DNA of 64,000 bases from CAYZXL01 sp964482435 (GTDB lineage: Bacteria; Auribacterota; JABMQX01). A program made the translations under genes and the position numbers. Shown one piece after another: positions 44,445 to 53,900 of the stretch; within the stretch, counting starts at the first letter, position 1; the number at the start of each line of letters is the position of its first letter. The notes under the pieces are model-generated. The model was not told the DNA's origin and did not search any database. It saw only the letters and a program-made list of their open reading frames with translations. The DNA is taken from NCBI GenBank assembly GCA_964482435.1, contig CAYZXL010000018.1, positions 11,798 to 75,797 on the forward strand. Direction: 5' to 3'.

Positions 44445-45296
44445 TTAGTCCGGTCGCGCGGTTGGGGAAGAGGACGCGAGCTTTCCTTTCGCGCGAGCCC
44501 GCAGGACGAGAAAGATGAGGAGCGAGGTTGGAAAGAGGAGAAGGCTGATACCCTGCGCTGAGGTGAAAACCCCCAGAACCGACCGGGGAACGTCTCCTCT
44601 CAGAAACTCAATCAGGAACCTCGTCACGGCGTAAAGCCCGACGAAGAGCCAGAAGACTTCCCCGTCGAACTTCTTCCGGCGATAGACAAACGAGAGCACA
44701 AAGAAAAGAATCAGCGCATTGATGGACGAAATGAATTGCGTCGGGTAGAGGGGGATGTTCCCTTCGCCGTAATAATCGGCGGAGAGGCTTCCTTCCGGAA
44801 AAGAGACGCGGAAAGGGAACCCGGCAGGACAGGGTTTTCCCCAGCAGCATCCGTTCAGATAGCACCCGATCCTGGCAAAGGCGTATCCGATGGCGATTGA
44901 CGGGGCGGCAATGTCGGCGAATTTCCAGAGGTTCAGTTTTCTCACTCTCAAAAAGATAATGCCCACCGGAATAGCCAGCAAAAGCCCGCCGTAGAAAACC
45001 AGTCCCCCCTGCCGAAACATGAAGAAGACCTTGATGACGTTCCAGAGCGATTTGCTCTCGCCGGTCCAGTCCATACCGGAGATAAGGTAGGCAATCCTCG
45101 CCCCGACGAGTCCAGCTATCAGCACCCACAGCGCGAGGTCGAGAACGTCCGTCGTCTTCTCTCCGGAGCGCTTTGCGCGTGCAACCCCTATTAGCACGCC
45201 GAACATAGAACCAATCGCCACCATTACGCCGTAGGAGGCTATCTCGAGGGGCTTGAGACCGAAAGGAAGAGGGATGCGGAAAAGTATGCGATGCAT
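44445..45296 (-). CDS. lgt: Prolipoprotein diacylglyceryl transferase
   Basis: A 283-residue polytopic membrane enzyme that adds diacylglycerol to the lipobox cysteine. ATG 45296 is used because the longer frame to 45392 would run into lspA and has no ribosome site; AGAAGG lies upstream of 45296. Motifs include ASYGVMVAIGSMFGVLIG, GGLVFYGGLLLAIPVGI and the Lgt signature region YAFARIGCYLNGCCWGKPC, a variant of GRIGNFxNGE seen in many non-proteobacteria, then YPTQFISSINALILF. It directly follows lspA, so the lipoprotein maturation pair is together. Confidence 0.93.
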   Translation of the reverse strand: MHRILFRIPLPFGLKPLEIASYGVMVAIGSMFGVLIGVARAKRSGEKTTDVLDLALWVLIAGLVGARIAYLISGMDWTGESKSLWNVIKVFFMFRQGGLVFYGGLLLAIPVGIIFLRVRKLNLWKFADIAAPSIAIGYAFARIGCYLNGCCWGKPCPAGFPFRVSFPEGSLSADYYGEGNIPLYPTQFISSINALILFFVLSFVYRRKKFDGEVFWLFVGLYAVTRFLIEFLRGDVPRSVLGVFTSAQGISLLLFPTSLLIFLVLRARAKGKLASSSPTARPD

Positions 45297-45366
45297 AAGG
45301 TGAGCCTTCTCTTTTCTCGTGCGGGTTCGTTGCGGGCGAGACGCTTTCCCCGGGAAAGGAGCGTCC

Positions 45367-45870
45367 TCAACTCCCTCCTTCCCGAGGGGCATCCTTCGGA
45401 GCGGCAGCGGCCAATGAAGCCTTTTTTACCTTTTCCTCCTTGAACATTCCTGCTACGAGGATCGCAACCCCCGCGCAAATCGCCACGTCCGCCGGGTTGA
45501 ACGCCGGCCAGAAACTGAAATCAATGAAATCGCGAACGTGGCCTAATATCAGTCTGTCAAGGAGATTGCTGACGGCTCCCCCGACGATGAAGCCCAGCGA
45601 AATCCTCGCCCAGGGCCGCCTCCTGCAATATCGCCCGAACAGCGTTAAAAGCGCCGCCACCACCGCCGCTGAAAGAAAAACAAAAAAGCACTTCCCCAAC
45701 GTTCCCGAGTCGACATCCTTTCCGATGCCGAAGGCCACTCCCCGGTTCGTAACGTGACTCAACCTCAGAAAGCTCGACACGACCGTCGGGTTTTCCATGA
45801 ACTTGAACACTGCGTATTTGAGGGTCTGATCCGCCAGGATGACCAAAAACGCAAAGATGAAAAGCGCCAT
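45367..45870 (-). CDS. lspA: Lipoprotein signal peptidase II
   Basis: A 167-residue aspartyl protease of the inner membrane with four TM segments. The catalytic motifs are GGAVSNLLDRLILGHVRDFIDF and FNPADVAICAG, each supplying one Asp. An early QTLK and RGVAFGI match the family. It cleaves lipoprotein signal peptides. It starts one base after the DksA-like stop region, in an operon with dksA-like and lgt. A C-terminal extension (KASLAAAAPKDAPREGGS) is extra. Confidence 0.96.
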   Translation of the reverse strand: MALFIFAFLVILADQTLKYAVFKFMENPTVVSSFLRLSHVTNRGVAFGIGKDVDSGTLGKCFFVFLSAAVVAALLTLFGRYCRRRPWARISLGFIVGGAVSNLLDRLILGHVRDFIDFSFWPAFNPADVAICAGVAILVAGMFKEEKVKKASLAAAAPKDAPREGGS

Positions 45871-46251
45871 CTACGGGTTCCTCAAACGTTCTTCTTTCTC
45901 CTGGCAACCGATACACAGCTTGGCAAATGGGACGGCTTTTAGCCGCGACTCCGAAATCGGCTGGCGGCAGCTCTGGCATGTTCCATACGTGCCGTCCTCA
46001 ATCATCTGGAGCGCCTCGTCAATCTTGTACAGGATTTCCTGCTCTCTGGTCACAAGCCCCAGTTCGAAGTCCCGCTGAAACGTGTCCGTGCCGACATCGG
46101 CGATGTGCATCGAATAGCCCGAAAGGTCTCCCGATGAATCCCGCTGGGAGCTGCTCAAGGTATCCTCTGAGAGACGCATAATCTCCTCGGTTATCTTTTC
46201 TCTCTCCCGAAGCAGCATTTTTTTGAACTTTTCCCGTCTTCTTTTGTCCAT
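45871..46251 (-). CDS. DksA/TraR-type zinc-finger protein
   Basis: A 126-residue protein: N-terminal coiled coil (KKMLLREREKITEEIMRL), then EALQMIEDGTYGTCQSCRQPISESRLKAVPFAKLCIGCQEKEE, the DksA/TraR zinc finger with four Cys. Such proteins bind RNA polymerase secondary channel or act as regulators. It lies between ileS and lspA, an order I have seen in related uncultured bacteria. Confidence 0.93.
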   Translation of the reverse strand: MDKRRREKFKKMLLREREKITEEIMRLSEDTLSSSQRDSSGDLSGYSMHIADVGTDTFQRDFELGLVTREQEILYKIDEALQMIEDGTYGTCQSCRQPISESRLKAVPFAKLCIGCQEKEERLRNP

Positions 46252-46304
46252 GAACTTCTGCCTCCTGAAGGTTTATCCCCTTTCGGATTTGAGAACGCCA
46301 GGCC

Positions 46305-49109
46305 TCAGACTTCCCGTTTGAAATAGGTGGCCAGTACCCCAGCACACTCTTCGCAAACATCCGGGTAACTCTGCGATTGCCCGACCGTCGAGCTGTATTT
46401 CCAGCACCGTTTGCACTTCTCACCCGGCGCCGGGCTTATCCCGATGTACAAACCGTCAATCTCTGACTCAGTTGCCCCTTCGGGGATTCTGTCATTTTCC
46501 AGTTCAATCACTTCCACTGAGGAAACAATGAAGACAGTCTTCAGGTTCCCGCCGAAGCCCCTCAAGAAGTCCAGCATCTCCCTGTCCCCGGTGAACAGAG
46601 AAATCTTCGCCTCGAGGGAGTTGCCGATTTCCCGTCGCTCTCGTTTTCTTTCGATGACTTTCGCCAGTTCCGAGCGGACTTCCTGGAGCCTCTTCCACCT
46701 TTCTTCGAGCTTTGCATCGCGCACGGCCTCATCCCCTTCCGGCCAGGGAGCGAGATGCACGCTCGGTGGGTCGTCTTCCTTCCCGATTTCTTGCCAGACC
46801 TCCTCCGCCGTGAAAGCCAGAATCGGCGCCAACACCATGTCCAGCAGCCGGAGAATCTTCGCGAAGGCCGTCTGGCTTGACCTTCTTTCCGGCGAAGAAG
46901 GGCCGTACGTATAAAGCCTATCCTTCAGAATGTCAAGATAGAAAGCGCTCAAGTCAACCGTGCAGAAGTTGTATATCCGGCGGTATGCCCTGTAGAACTC
47001 GAAGTTCTCAAAAGACTCCGTTACGTCCTCCAGGAGCCCCTGCGCCCGCGAAAGCACCCAGCGGTCAATCTCAGACATCTGCTCTAACGCAACGCTGTGC
47101 GACTCTTCGTCAAAGTCGTAAAGGTTCCCCAGAAGAAACCTGAGTGTGTTGCGGATTTTCCGATACGCATCCGCCGTCTGCTCGAAGACGGACTCGCTCA
47201 CTACCATGTCCGAAGAATAGTCCACCGAAGAAACCCATAGCCGCAACACGTCCGCCCCGTATTTTCCCATGATGTCGAGGGGATTGGTGATGTTCCCCTT
47301 CGATTTTGACTCCTTCTCCCTCTGCTCGTCGAGCGTCCAGCCGGTAGTCACAACCGCATGGAAAGGAGGAGAGCCCGTCAGCGCCACCGCCGTCAGCATG
47401 GACGACTGAAACCACCCCCTGTGCTGGTCGCTCCCCTCGAGGTAAAGCTCAGCCGGATACTTCTGGTCGTCCCTCTGCGTCAGGACCCCCTGATGGCTCG
47501 TCCCGGAATCGAACCACACGTCAAGAATATCCGTCTCCTTTTTGAATTCGCCTCTGCCGCACGCCGGGCACCTTGACTCCTGCGGCAAAAGCTCCTTCGC
47601 GTCCTTCTCAAACCAGATGTCACTACCGTGTTCACGGACCAGACCCGCAAGCTTCTTGGCGGCTTCCGGCGTCAGAAATGGTTCACCACATGCCAAGCAA
47701 TAAAAGACCGGGATGGGCACGCCCCACAGCCTCTGCCGCGAAAGACACCAATCCGGTCTCCCTGCGACCGTCGCTAAGAACCTTTTCTCAGTGAAAGAGG
47801 GAATCCACCGGACATTCTTCGCCAGCTCCAGCGTCCTTTCCCTCAAGCGGCTATGATGGACATCAATGAACCATTGCCTCGTCGCCCTGAATATGACCGG
47901 ATTCTTGCACCGCCAGCAAAACGGATAGGAGTGGGTCACTTCCGTCGCCTCGACAAGCAGCCCCTTCTCCCGAAGGTAAGCCACAATTGCGTCATTGGCC
48001 TCGAAAACCTGCTTCCCCGCAAAGTGCTCGACATCCTCCGTGAATCGCCCAGTCTCGTCCACGGGCGAATAGATTTCCAGACCGTACTTCCCTGCAATTT
48101 CGTAATCCTCCTGCCCGTGTCCGGGAGCCGTGTGAACGCAGCCGGTCCCCTGGTCAAGAGTCACGAAATCGGCGAGAATCAGTTTGGACTGCCGGTCGGC
48201 CACCGGATGTTGGCACGTCGAGCCCTCTAATCGCTTTCCGTTCGCCGTCGCAACAATTTCGCAATCGGCCCAGTTCAACTCGTTTTTGACCCGCTCCACT
48301 GTCTCCTTTGCGAGAACGAAAACCTCGCCCGCGACCCGAACGGCCGCGTATTCTAAATCCGGGTGGACCGCAATCGCCAGGTTTGCCGGAAGCGTCCAGG
48401 GCGTCGTCGTCCAGATAACCACGTAAGCGTCCTTCAGCCCGAAAATCCCGCTGAGCGCATCATCAGCCTTGAATTTGACGTAGATGGAGGGCGATGTCTT
48501 GTCGTGGTACTCCAGTTCCGCCTCCGCCAGGGCCGTCTCACACTCAATGCACCAGTGCACCGGCTTCAAACCGCGGTAAACGTATCCATCCGCGTAAAGA
48601 CGGGCGAAGCTCTCCACCTCCTTCGCGACGTATTTCGGGTCCATTGTCAGATACGGGTTCTCCCACTCCCCCAGCACGCCGAGCCGTTTGAATTCCTCCC
48701 TCTGAACGTCAAGCCACTTCAGGGCAAATTCCTTCGCCTTCTTCCGGAACTCAACAACTTCCACCTCATGCTTCGTTTTATGCAATTCCTTGAGAAGCCG
48801 GTGCTCAATCGGGAGTCCGTGACAGTCCCAACCCGGCACAAACGGACACCTGAATCCTCTCATGGACTTGTATTTCACAACGAAATCCTTCAGGGTCTTG
48901 TTCAACGCAGTGCCCATGTGGATGTCGCCGTTGGCGTAAGGCGGCCCGTCGTGCAGAAGATACCATTCTCCAGCAGCGTTCCTCTTCTGAATCCTCCCAT
49001 AAAGGCCGAGTTCGTCCCAGAACTTCAGTATCTCCTTCTCTTTTACAGGAAGATTCGCCTTCATGGCGAAATCTGTCTTTGGAAGGTTAATTGTGTCCCT
49101 GTAGTTCAC
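46305..49109 (-). CDS. ileS: Isoleucyl-tRNA synthetase
   Basis: A 934-residue class I synthetase. GTG 49109 is chosen because the family start VNYRDTINLPKTDFAMKANLP begins there; an upstream frame to 49223 is IS-flank sequence. The HIGH-type motif is HMGT in PYANGDIHMGTALNK. GWDCHGLPIEH and KMSKS-type KESKSKGN follow. The editing domain (TTPWTLPANLAIAVHPDLEY) and the C-terminal zinc finger CKRCWKYSS...CEECAG are present. Charging of tRNA-Ile. A broken IS lies only 133 bases upstream of its start, which may have separated it from its native promoter. Confidence 0.97.
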   Translation of the reverse strand: MNYRDTINLPKTDFAMKANLPVKEKEILKFWDELGLYGRIQKRNAAGEWYLLHDGPPYANGDIHMGTALNKTLKDFVVKYKSMRGFRCPFVPGWDCHGLPIEHRLLKELHKTKHEVEVVEFRKKAKEFALKWLDVQREEFKRLGVLGEWENPYLTMDPKYVAKEVESFARLYADGYVYRGLKPVHWCIECETALAEAELEYHDKTSPSIYVKFKADDALSGIFGLKDAYVVIWTTTPWTLPANLAIAVHPDLEYAAVRVAGEVFVLAKETVERVKNELNWADCEIVATANGKRLEGSTCQHPVADRQSKLILADFVTLDQGTGCVHTAPGHGQEDYEIAGKYGLEIYSPVDETGRFTEDVEHFAGKQVFEANDAIVAYLREKGLLVEATEVTHSYPFCWRCKNPVIFRATRQWFIDVHHSRLRERTLELAKNVRWIPSFTEKRFLATVAGRPDWCLSRQRLWGVPIPVFYCLACGEPFLTPEAAKKLAGLVREHGSDIWFEKDAKELLPQESRCPACGRGEFKKETDILDVWFDSGTSHQGVLTQRDDQKYPAELYLEGSDQHRGWFQSSMLTAVALTGSPPFHAVVTTGWTLDEQREKESKSKGNITNPLDIMGKYGADVLRLWVSSVDYSSDMVVSESVFEQTADAYRKIRNTLRFLLGNLYDFDEESHSVALEQMSEIDRWVLSRAQGLLEDVTESFENFEFYRAYRRIYNFCTVDLSAFYLDILKDRLYTYGPSSPERRSSQTAFAKILRLLDMVLAPILAFTAEEVWQEIGKEDDPPSVHLAPWPEGDEAVRDAKLEERWKRLQEVRSELAKVIERKRERREIGNSLEAKISLFTGDREMLDFLRGFGGNLKTVFIVSSVEVIELENDRIPEGATESEIDGLYIGISPAPGEKCKRCWKYSSTVGQSQSYPDVCEECAGVLATYFKREV

Positions 49110-49242
49110 GGCACGTATTATCCTGTGCAAGAAAGAGTTGCGCCGACAAGCAGTTTTCCACCCAAGCGCCGCCCACCCCTTGGTGCGTCGCGTGGGTGCA
49201 AACAGATACCATACCAACCGCACCGTGTCAAGAACAAAGAGA

Positions 49243-49266
49243 CCAGGAGTTTCCCCAGAATTTGCC
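49243..49266. repeat. IS left terminal inverted repeat
   Basis: CCAGGAGTTTCCCC then AGAATTTGCC. Partner at 50701-50724. Confidence 0.85.
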
Positions 49267-49512
49267 TATATCGGGAGCATGATTTGGGGATCGGCCCGGG
49301 ATTGCTGCGGATGCGACCAGAAAGGGGTCTGGCAGCCTTCAAAGGCCCATTTGATGCCATCCGCGAGAGGGCGTAATATCGGAAGTCGGGGACGGAAAAC
49401 AGACGCTTGCTGGCGGCCAGAGCATGGTGAGTCAGAATGGGAAGTCTCAGCCCCTCTCCGAGCCACATCGTCACGAAGTAAGCCACAGCCAAAGTCAAAG
49501 CGATCATGTTCT

Positions 49513-49530
49513 GTCCCGCCGAGGCGGGAC
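49513..49530. repeat. 18-bp palindrome, arms GTCCCGCC/GGCGGGAC, inside the transposase
   Basis: Same arms as 6754-6773. It encodes Ser-Pro-Ala-Ser-Ala-Gly where related transposases have a basic RYQRL-like stretch before the NMIAL motif. Length is conserved, so here it looks like a replacement. Confidence 0.65.
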
Positions 49531-50059
49531 TCAGCCGAATGTCCTCTATTCCGTAGGTCTGCTTTTCAAATCGAATCGTCTCCTCAATCTGCCAGCGGCG
49601 AATGTAGGCCTCCACGACGAAAAACAGCGACTTGCGGGTGGGTTTGACCTCGAGATTGGTCAAGAGCATCAACGGTTGTGCCCCGAAGCCCCTGACGACC
49701 ACCAGCGATAGTTGCTCCTTCCTGCCGGGGAATCTGACTCTCCGAAACCCGAATTGGATAGTCTGAGGCTTTTCTCCCCCGCTTTCCTCTCTGACAATCC
49801 TCTCGGCGTAAAGCATCTTGGTGGAACAGGAAAGCTCCGAGGCGATGACCGGGTGACCCTGATATATAACGCTCCGGTCTCCCTTGAGCCGGATGATGAA
49901 ACGCATCTGCCGGTCAAGGAGGGGAATCATCAGCTCTCCTCGGTCGCCCCCTCGGTCCATCATCCAGATGCCCCGATCGTCCGTCCTTTTCCGGAGACAC
50001 TCCACTCCCTTGAGGATCTCCTCGTTCTCGCTGATGAAGCCCGGGGCATTCTGGGAATA

Positions 50060-50075
50060 TGGCGCCTTGGCGCCA
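50060..50075. repeat. 16-bp palindrome TGGCGCC-TT-GGCGCCA at the second transposase frameshift
   Basis: Deleting these 16 bases joins Pro-Leu-Tyr-Glu directly to Tyr-Ser-Gln-Asn. Related proteins have a short PLYxxLYS there, so the net change is probably a replaced short segment that shifts the frame. Same arms as 5970-5985. Confidence 0.7.
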
Positions 50076-50444
50076 CTCATACAAGGGAACGATCTTCCCC
50101 TTCTCCGCCTCCGCCCCTATGACCTTCGTCGTCCAGTACCCTTTGGTGATTTTGTTCTCGCTGCCGTCCCGTATATCCGCTAAGTGCTCCATCTTCTTCG
50201 CGTACTTCTTGGTTACATCCGAGATGTCGGCGATCAAAAGGGTGTCCCTCTTCACGTGACGGGAACCATCCTCGATCAAGTTCTCCGCCAACTTCTCCTC
50301 CAGACCCGTCCTTCCCAACTGGCGACAGAGTCGGTTCAGCGTCTTGATCAACCTGATGCGCTCGTTCAACGACCTGGCTATCTGCGCCACGTGCACCGAG
50401 TGCTGAGACACAATCCCGTACACCATCTCCGCCAAAAACCTCCT

Positions 50445-50460
50445 CCCGCCAGAAGGCGGG
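50445..50460. repeat. 16-bp palindrome CCCGCC-AGAA-GGCGGG at the first transposase frameshift
   Basis: Lies between KGLPR-type sequence and LAEMVYGI. Removing 17 bases around it restores one frame across the join. Confidence 0.65.
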
Positions 50461-50539
50461 GCAACCCCTTTGAAAGTATCCCCGAAAATCCCTTCACTTG
50501 TCCTTTCATTTTATTGGCAATTTGTGTACGATTCATACA

Positions 50540-50596
50540 AGACCTCCAGGTAGTTGTGACTCAGTTCTCACCTAAGTCTTCTACCTCAGGAGGTCT
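50540..50596. repeat. Stem-loop in the IS 5' region
   Basis: AGACCTCCAGGTAG (50540-50553) pairs with CTACCT (50581-50586) and GGAGGTCT (50589-50596). It covers the ribosome site of the transposase (50536), so it may limit read-through translation. Confidence 0.55.
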
Positions 50597-50700
50597 CATT
50601 TTTCACCAAAAAGTATCCCCATTTTTTTCGCCAAAAAGCGGCCCTCACACTTCCCAATTTCCATCTCTCCCACGCTACCAACGACTTACATCACCACCTC

Positions 50701-50724
50701 GGCAGATTTTGGGGAAACTCCTGC
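50701..50724. repeat. IS right terminal inverted repeat
   Basis: GGCAGATTTTGGGGAAACTCCTGC, inverted match of the left end with three mismatches. Confidence 0.85.
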
Positions 50725-50759
50725 CGGGAAAGCGGCCGCTGCCGCCCACTTTTTACCGC

Positions 50760-50789
50760 TTGCCTTGGAGACTGAGATGCTCTTATCAT
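50760..50789 (+). promoter_or_regulatory. Possible promoter of the VWA protein gene
   Basis: TTGCCT (50760-50765), 18-base spacer, TATCAT (50784-50789). Directly outside the IS right end. Confidence 0.35.
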
Positions 50790-50970
50790 GATGTCGCAGA
50801 CGGTTTCAGGCCTCGTGAGAGGTAACTCAACGTTGAAAACAAGCGAAGTACCCTGACCGAAACGGACAGGGCTCCGTGCCTTGGTGCCACGGCTTGAGTG
50901 CACCGATGTCGCTGTCGGCCACTCTGCAATTCCTGGCGGCTCGGGCGCGGGCAGAAAGGGGGCGAGAAGC

Positions 50971-53900
50971 ATGAGGAGATCTATTGTTCGAATCGGTCGC
51001 CAGGTCTTGGCCTGTCGCATGACCATTTTTTCTGCATTGTCCTTCGTCGGGCTCGCAAGCCCCGTCGGACCACTGGTAGCGAATCAGGTGTGGGCTGGGG
51101 AGGCGCCGTGGACACCGGCGGCAGGAGACCACCTGACCATAAACGATTTCTCACAATGGGATGCGGGTCTGGTCTGGGCCTCTGTCTCGGTAAAGGATTC
51201 AAGCGGAAATTGGGTGACGGGCCTAACTCTTGATGATTTCCAGCTTACGGAAGCTATGGTCTCGCCATCCCAGGAGGTGATTGAAGAGCGGACCGTCACA
51301 TTCGATGAGCCAGATTACCAGTTCCACGGACCTGGCTTCTGGGAAAGGTCGGTAACGGCGGAGAAGCTTGACATTGTTTTCGTAGTAGATAGAGGCATGT
51401 CTCTGGCAGACGAGATGCCCATACGTTGGGAACTTCACGAATTTCTGAATCGGCTTCAGTCGAGCCACGTGGATTTCCGTTTCGGAGCGATTACCTACGC
51501 CTCCGATACCGGATTTTGGGAAGGGCTTTACCTTTTACCCTTTCACGGAATCATGGAGGCCGAGGAAATTGGCCCGTGGATTGACGACGGTATCGGAAGG
51601 TCGGGGGGAGCCTCCTGGTCGCCGACCGTGACATACGATGCCCTGATGTTTGCGACCGACGCCACCGAATTTGACTTCCGGCAGGACGCTCGAAAGGTAA
51701 TCGTGGTCATCAGCGACGGCCTTCCACAGACCATCTACGGAAGTTGGTGGCATCCCCAGCTCTGGACGGCCGCTTCGCTGTCGGCTGTCGAGGTGCTCTT
51801 CAAGGAATCGTACCCGGACATTGAGATTCTCTACTGCCAGCCGCCAGAGCTCAGAGAGCTGCAAGACTATGCCGAAGAGGACAAGAACCCTCGGGCCCTG
51901 CGCAGCGGATTCGACAAGTTGAAGGAGCTTGGGGTGGCAAAGGACATCCCCTGGCCGTTTCAGCAGGAAAACGTTTCACTGACCGGGGGGGATATAGCTG
52001 ACTCCCGGTATTACTTCGCCTGGCGGAGCAAGCTCGAGTTACCCTACGACCCTGAGACCCACAGCGTCAGGGTCACGGTCAAGGTCGCTGACCCGGAGCG
52101 TCCCGGGGAATTCCTCGAGGGGGTTTTCTCCTACGTCCCATGCGACTATCTGGAGGACGCCCAGGTGGTCATTTCAGTTACCGATGAGGTGGGCAATCCC
52201 GCGGACGATGTCTGGGTCTATCTCTATGCGGAGATGGGCGACCGAAAGGAGACGCGCTACTGGCAGATGCGGCCGACGGGGGGACAGATTGTTCACGACA
52301 TTCACGTGGGGAAGTACTACCTGGTTGCCAGGGACGGCGGTTGGCACGACTATGACTACGGGGAGTTACGCTGTATAAAGAGGGAGCGCATCGAAGTCAA
52401 AAGCGGGGGCACTTCGTTCTCGTTGCAGCTGCAAACTGCCGATAAGGAAATTGAGTTCGCGAAGGCGAGGGGCCTCCTTAATGACCTGAGGAAGTGGGGA
52501 TATACGGAGAAGCCTTTCGTCGGCTTCGCAGATGAAGCGCTGGCGTGGCTCGATCAGGTCGAAGAAGGAGGCGTGGACTGGAGGGAGCTGGAGGCGGTCA
52601 AGCGCTTCTACGTCGCGCTTTCGGGTTACGTCAACAGCACAGGTTACGCCGAGGTGGAGGTCGAGCGTGCCGTTGAGGATTTCATCGAGGGCTCGAAGGA
52701 ACTTCGGGACCTGCTCGAAAGGCTGACCAACACAGGCGATGACCTCCACTCCTGGTATAAGCTTGCCGTCAATATAGCGTTACTCCTCAAGTATTCGCTG
52801 CCGCTGCCAATCCCAAACGAGGAAGCAATAGGTGCGTATGCGAGTGTCGAGACGCTTGCGAATGCACTGATTGACTATGTAAGGGGGCCGTTTGTCAAAG
52901 AGGTTCTCCCCAAGCTTATTGACCTGCTTCCGGTGCGGTCCGATCTGAGAGACCTCCTCAAGACTCTCGTTGACACCATAATCCTCGGGAAATGGGACGA
53001 TATGCAGGGAATCTTGAAATCCTTCATAGACCTCGCGCTCGATGTCGCCATGGATGAGGTCAAGAAGGAAATCGTAGACGTAGTCAAACAGAAGCTCCTC
53101 GATGCCCTGGCTTCCTATATTGACATCCCCGAGCAGGCCAGGGAAATCTTTCGGAAAGCAATGATGGCCTTCTTCGACCTCGGCTTTGGCGGGTGGGACA
53201 GTGAAGATTTCCAGGACGACATCAAAGCCCTGGTCAACGACGCCATAGCGCAGCTCGGTGGAAAGGAGAAACTCCTCGAAGAACTCGACAAAGTTTTCTT
53301 GAGATTACAGGCGGATGAATCGGTCGGCCCGGGTCCGTTGCGGGACTTCATCCTCCCTGTGACTCACCTGGTTATCAAGGTGTGCGTCGAGAACTACGAG
53401 GGGGGGAAGATCAATGACGACTTCGCCATCGAGATCTTGGCCCGGATGTTCTGCAATTGGCTGCTGCTGAGGCCGTTGTACAGCGGACCGCTGCTGGACC
53501 AGATGGAGGACGCGCTCGACAGGGCGCAACACTTCTACGGGGCTGGCGACCGCGGTACGCGCGAGAGCAGCATGGCACACGACTTCTATTATCATTTCTG
53601 CCTCGATGTCATGATGCCGCTCAATGAGGACGCCTGGGATGCCCTGGAGCTCCAGGATTCAATTGACGACTGGGAATCTCTACTAAGCACCATTACGACG
53701 GCGATGCGTGGTGTCGAAGTCGTGACCGCCATCGCTTGTCTCTGGTATCCCACATTCTGCGACATGATTGATGATATTGATGATTTGATCGCGTTCCTCG
53801 ATGCGCTCCAGGTCATGACTAATGTGTTTGAGTTCGGCTTGAAGTTAGAAAATATGGCCAGCCTCAGAGAGACGACTGAGGGCATTAACCCTCAAGTCCT

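Larger units (their letters stand above)
49118..50536 (-). pseudogene. IS4-class transposase, frameshifted
   Basis: The native start is likely ATG 50536 (MNRTQIANKMKGQVKGF, behind GGAGG). Three pieces are needed: 50536 to about 50465, then 50440 to about 50076 in another frame, then about 50059 to 49118 in the first frame again. Both frame changes coincide with GC palindromes. DDE parts are visible: Asp in LLIADISD, Asp in IWMMDRGGDR and the YREK signature YIRRWQIEETIRFEKQ. The last 50 residues read through the terminal repeat into flanking DNA, so the native stop is lost. Likely inactive. Confidence 0.85.
49243..50724. mobile_element. Insertion sequence with terminal inverted repeats, about 1.48 kb
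   Basis: Left end 49243-49266 and right end 50701-50724 are inverted repeats matching 21 of 24 bases (core AGGAGTTTCCCCA). They enclose the frameshifted IS4-class transposase. No target-site duplication could be identified. Inside, upstream of the transposase, a stem (AGACCTCC/GGAGGTCT plus AGGTAG/CTACCT) spans 50540-50596. Confidence 0.85.

Noticed and set aside
49110..49223. N-terminal extension of ileS
   Set aside because: The family N-terminus begins at GTG 49109; the extra residues derive from the IS flank.
49238..50729. Target-site duplication of the IS
   Set aside because: The bases next to the two inverted repeats do not match.
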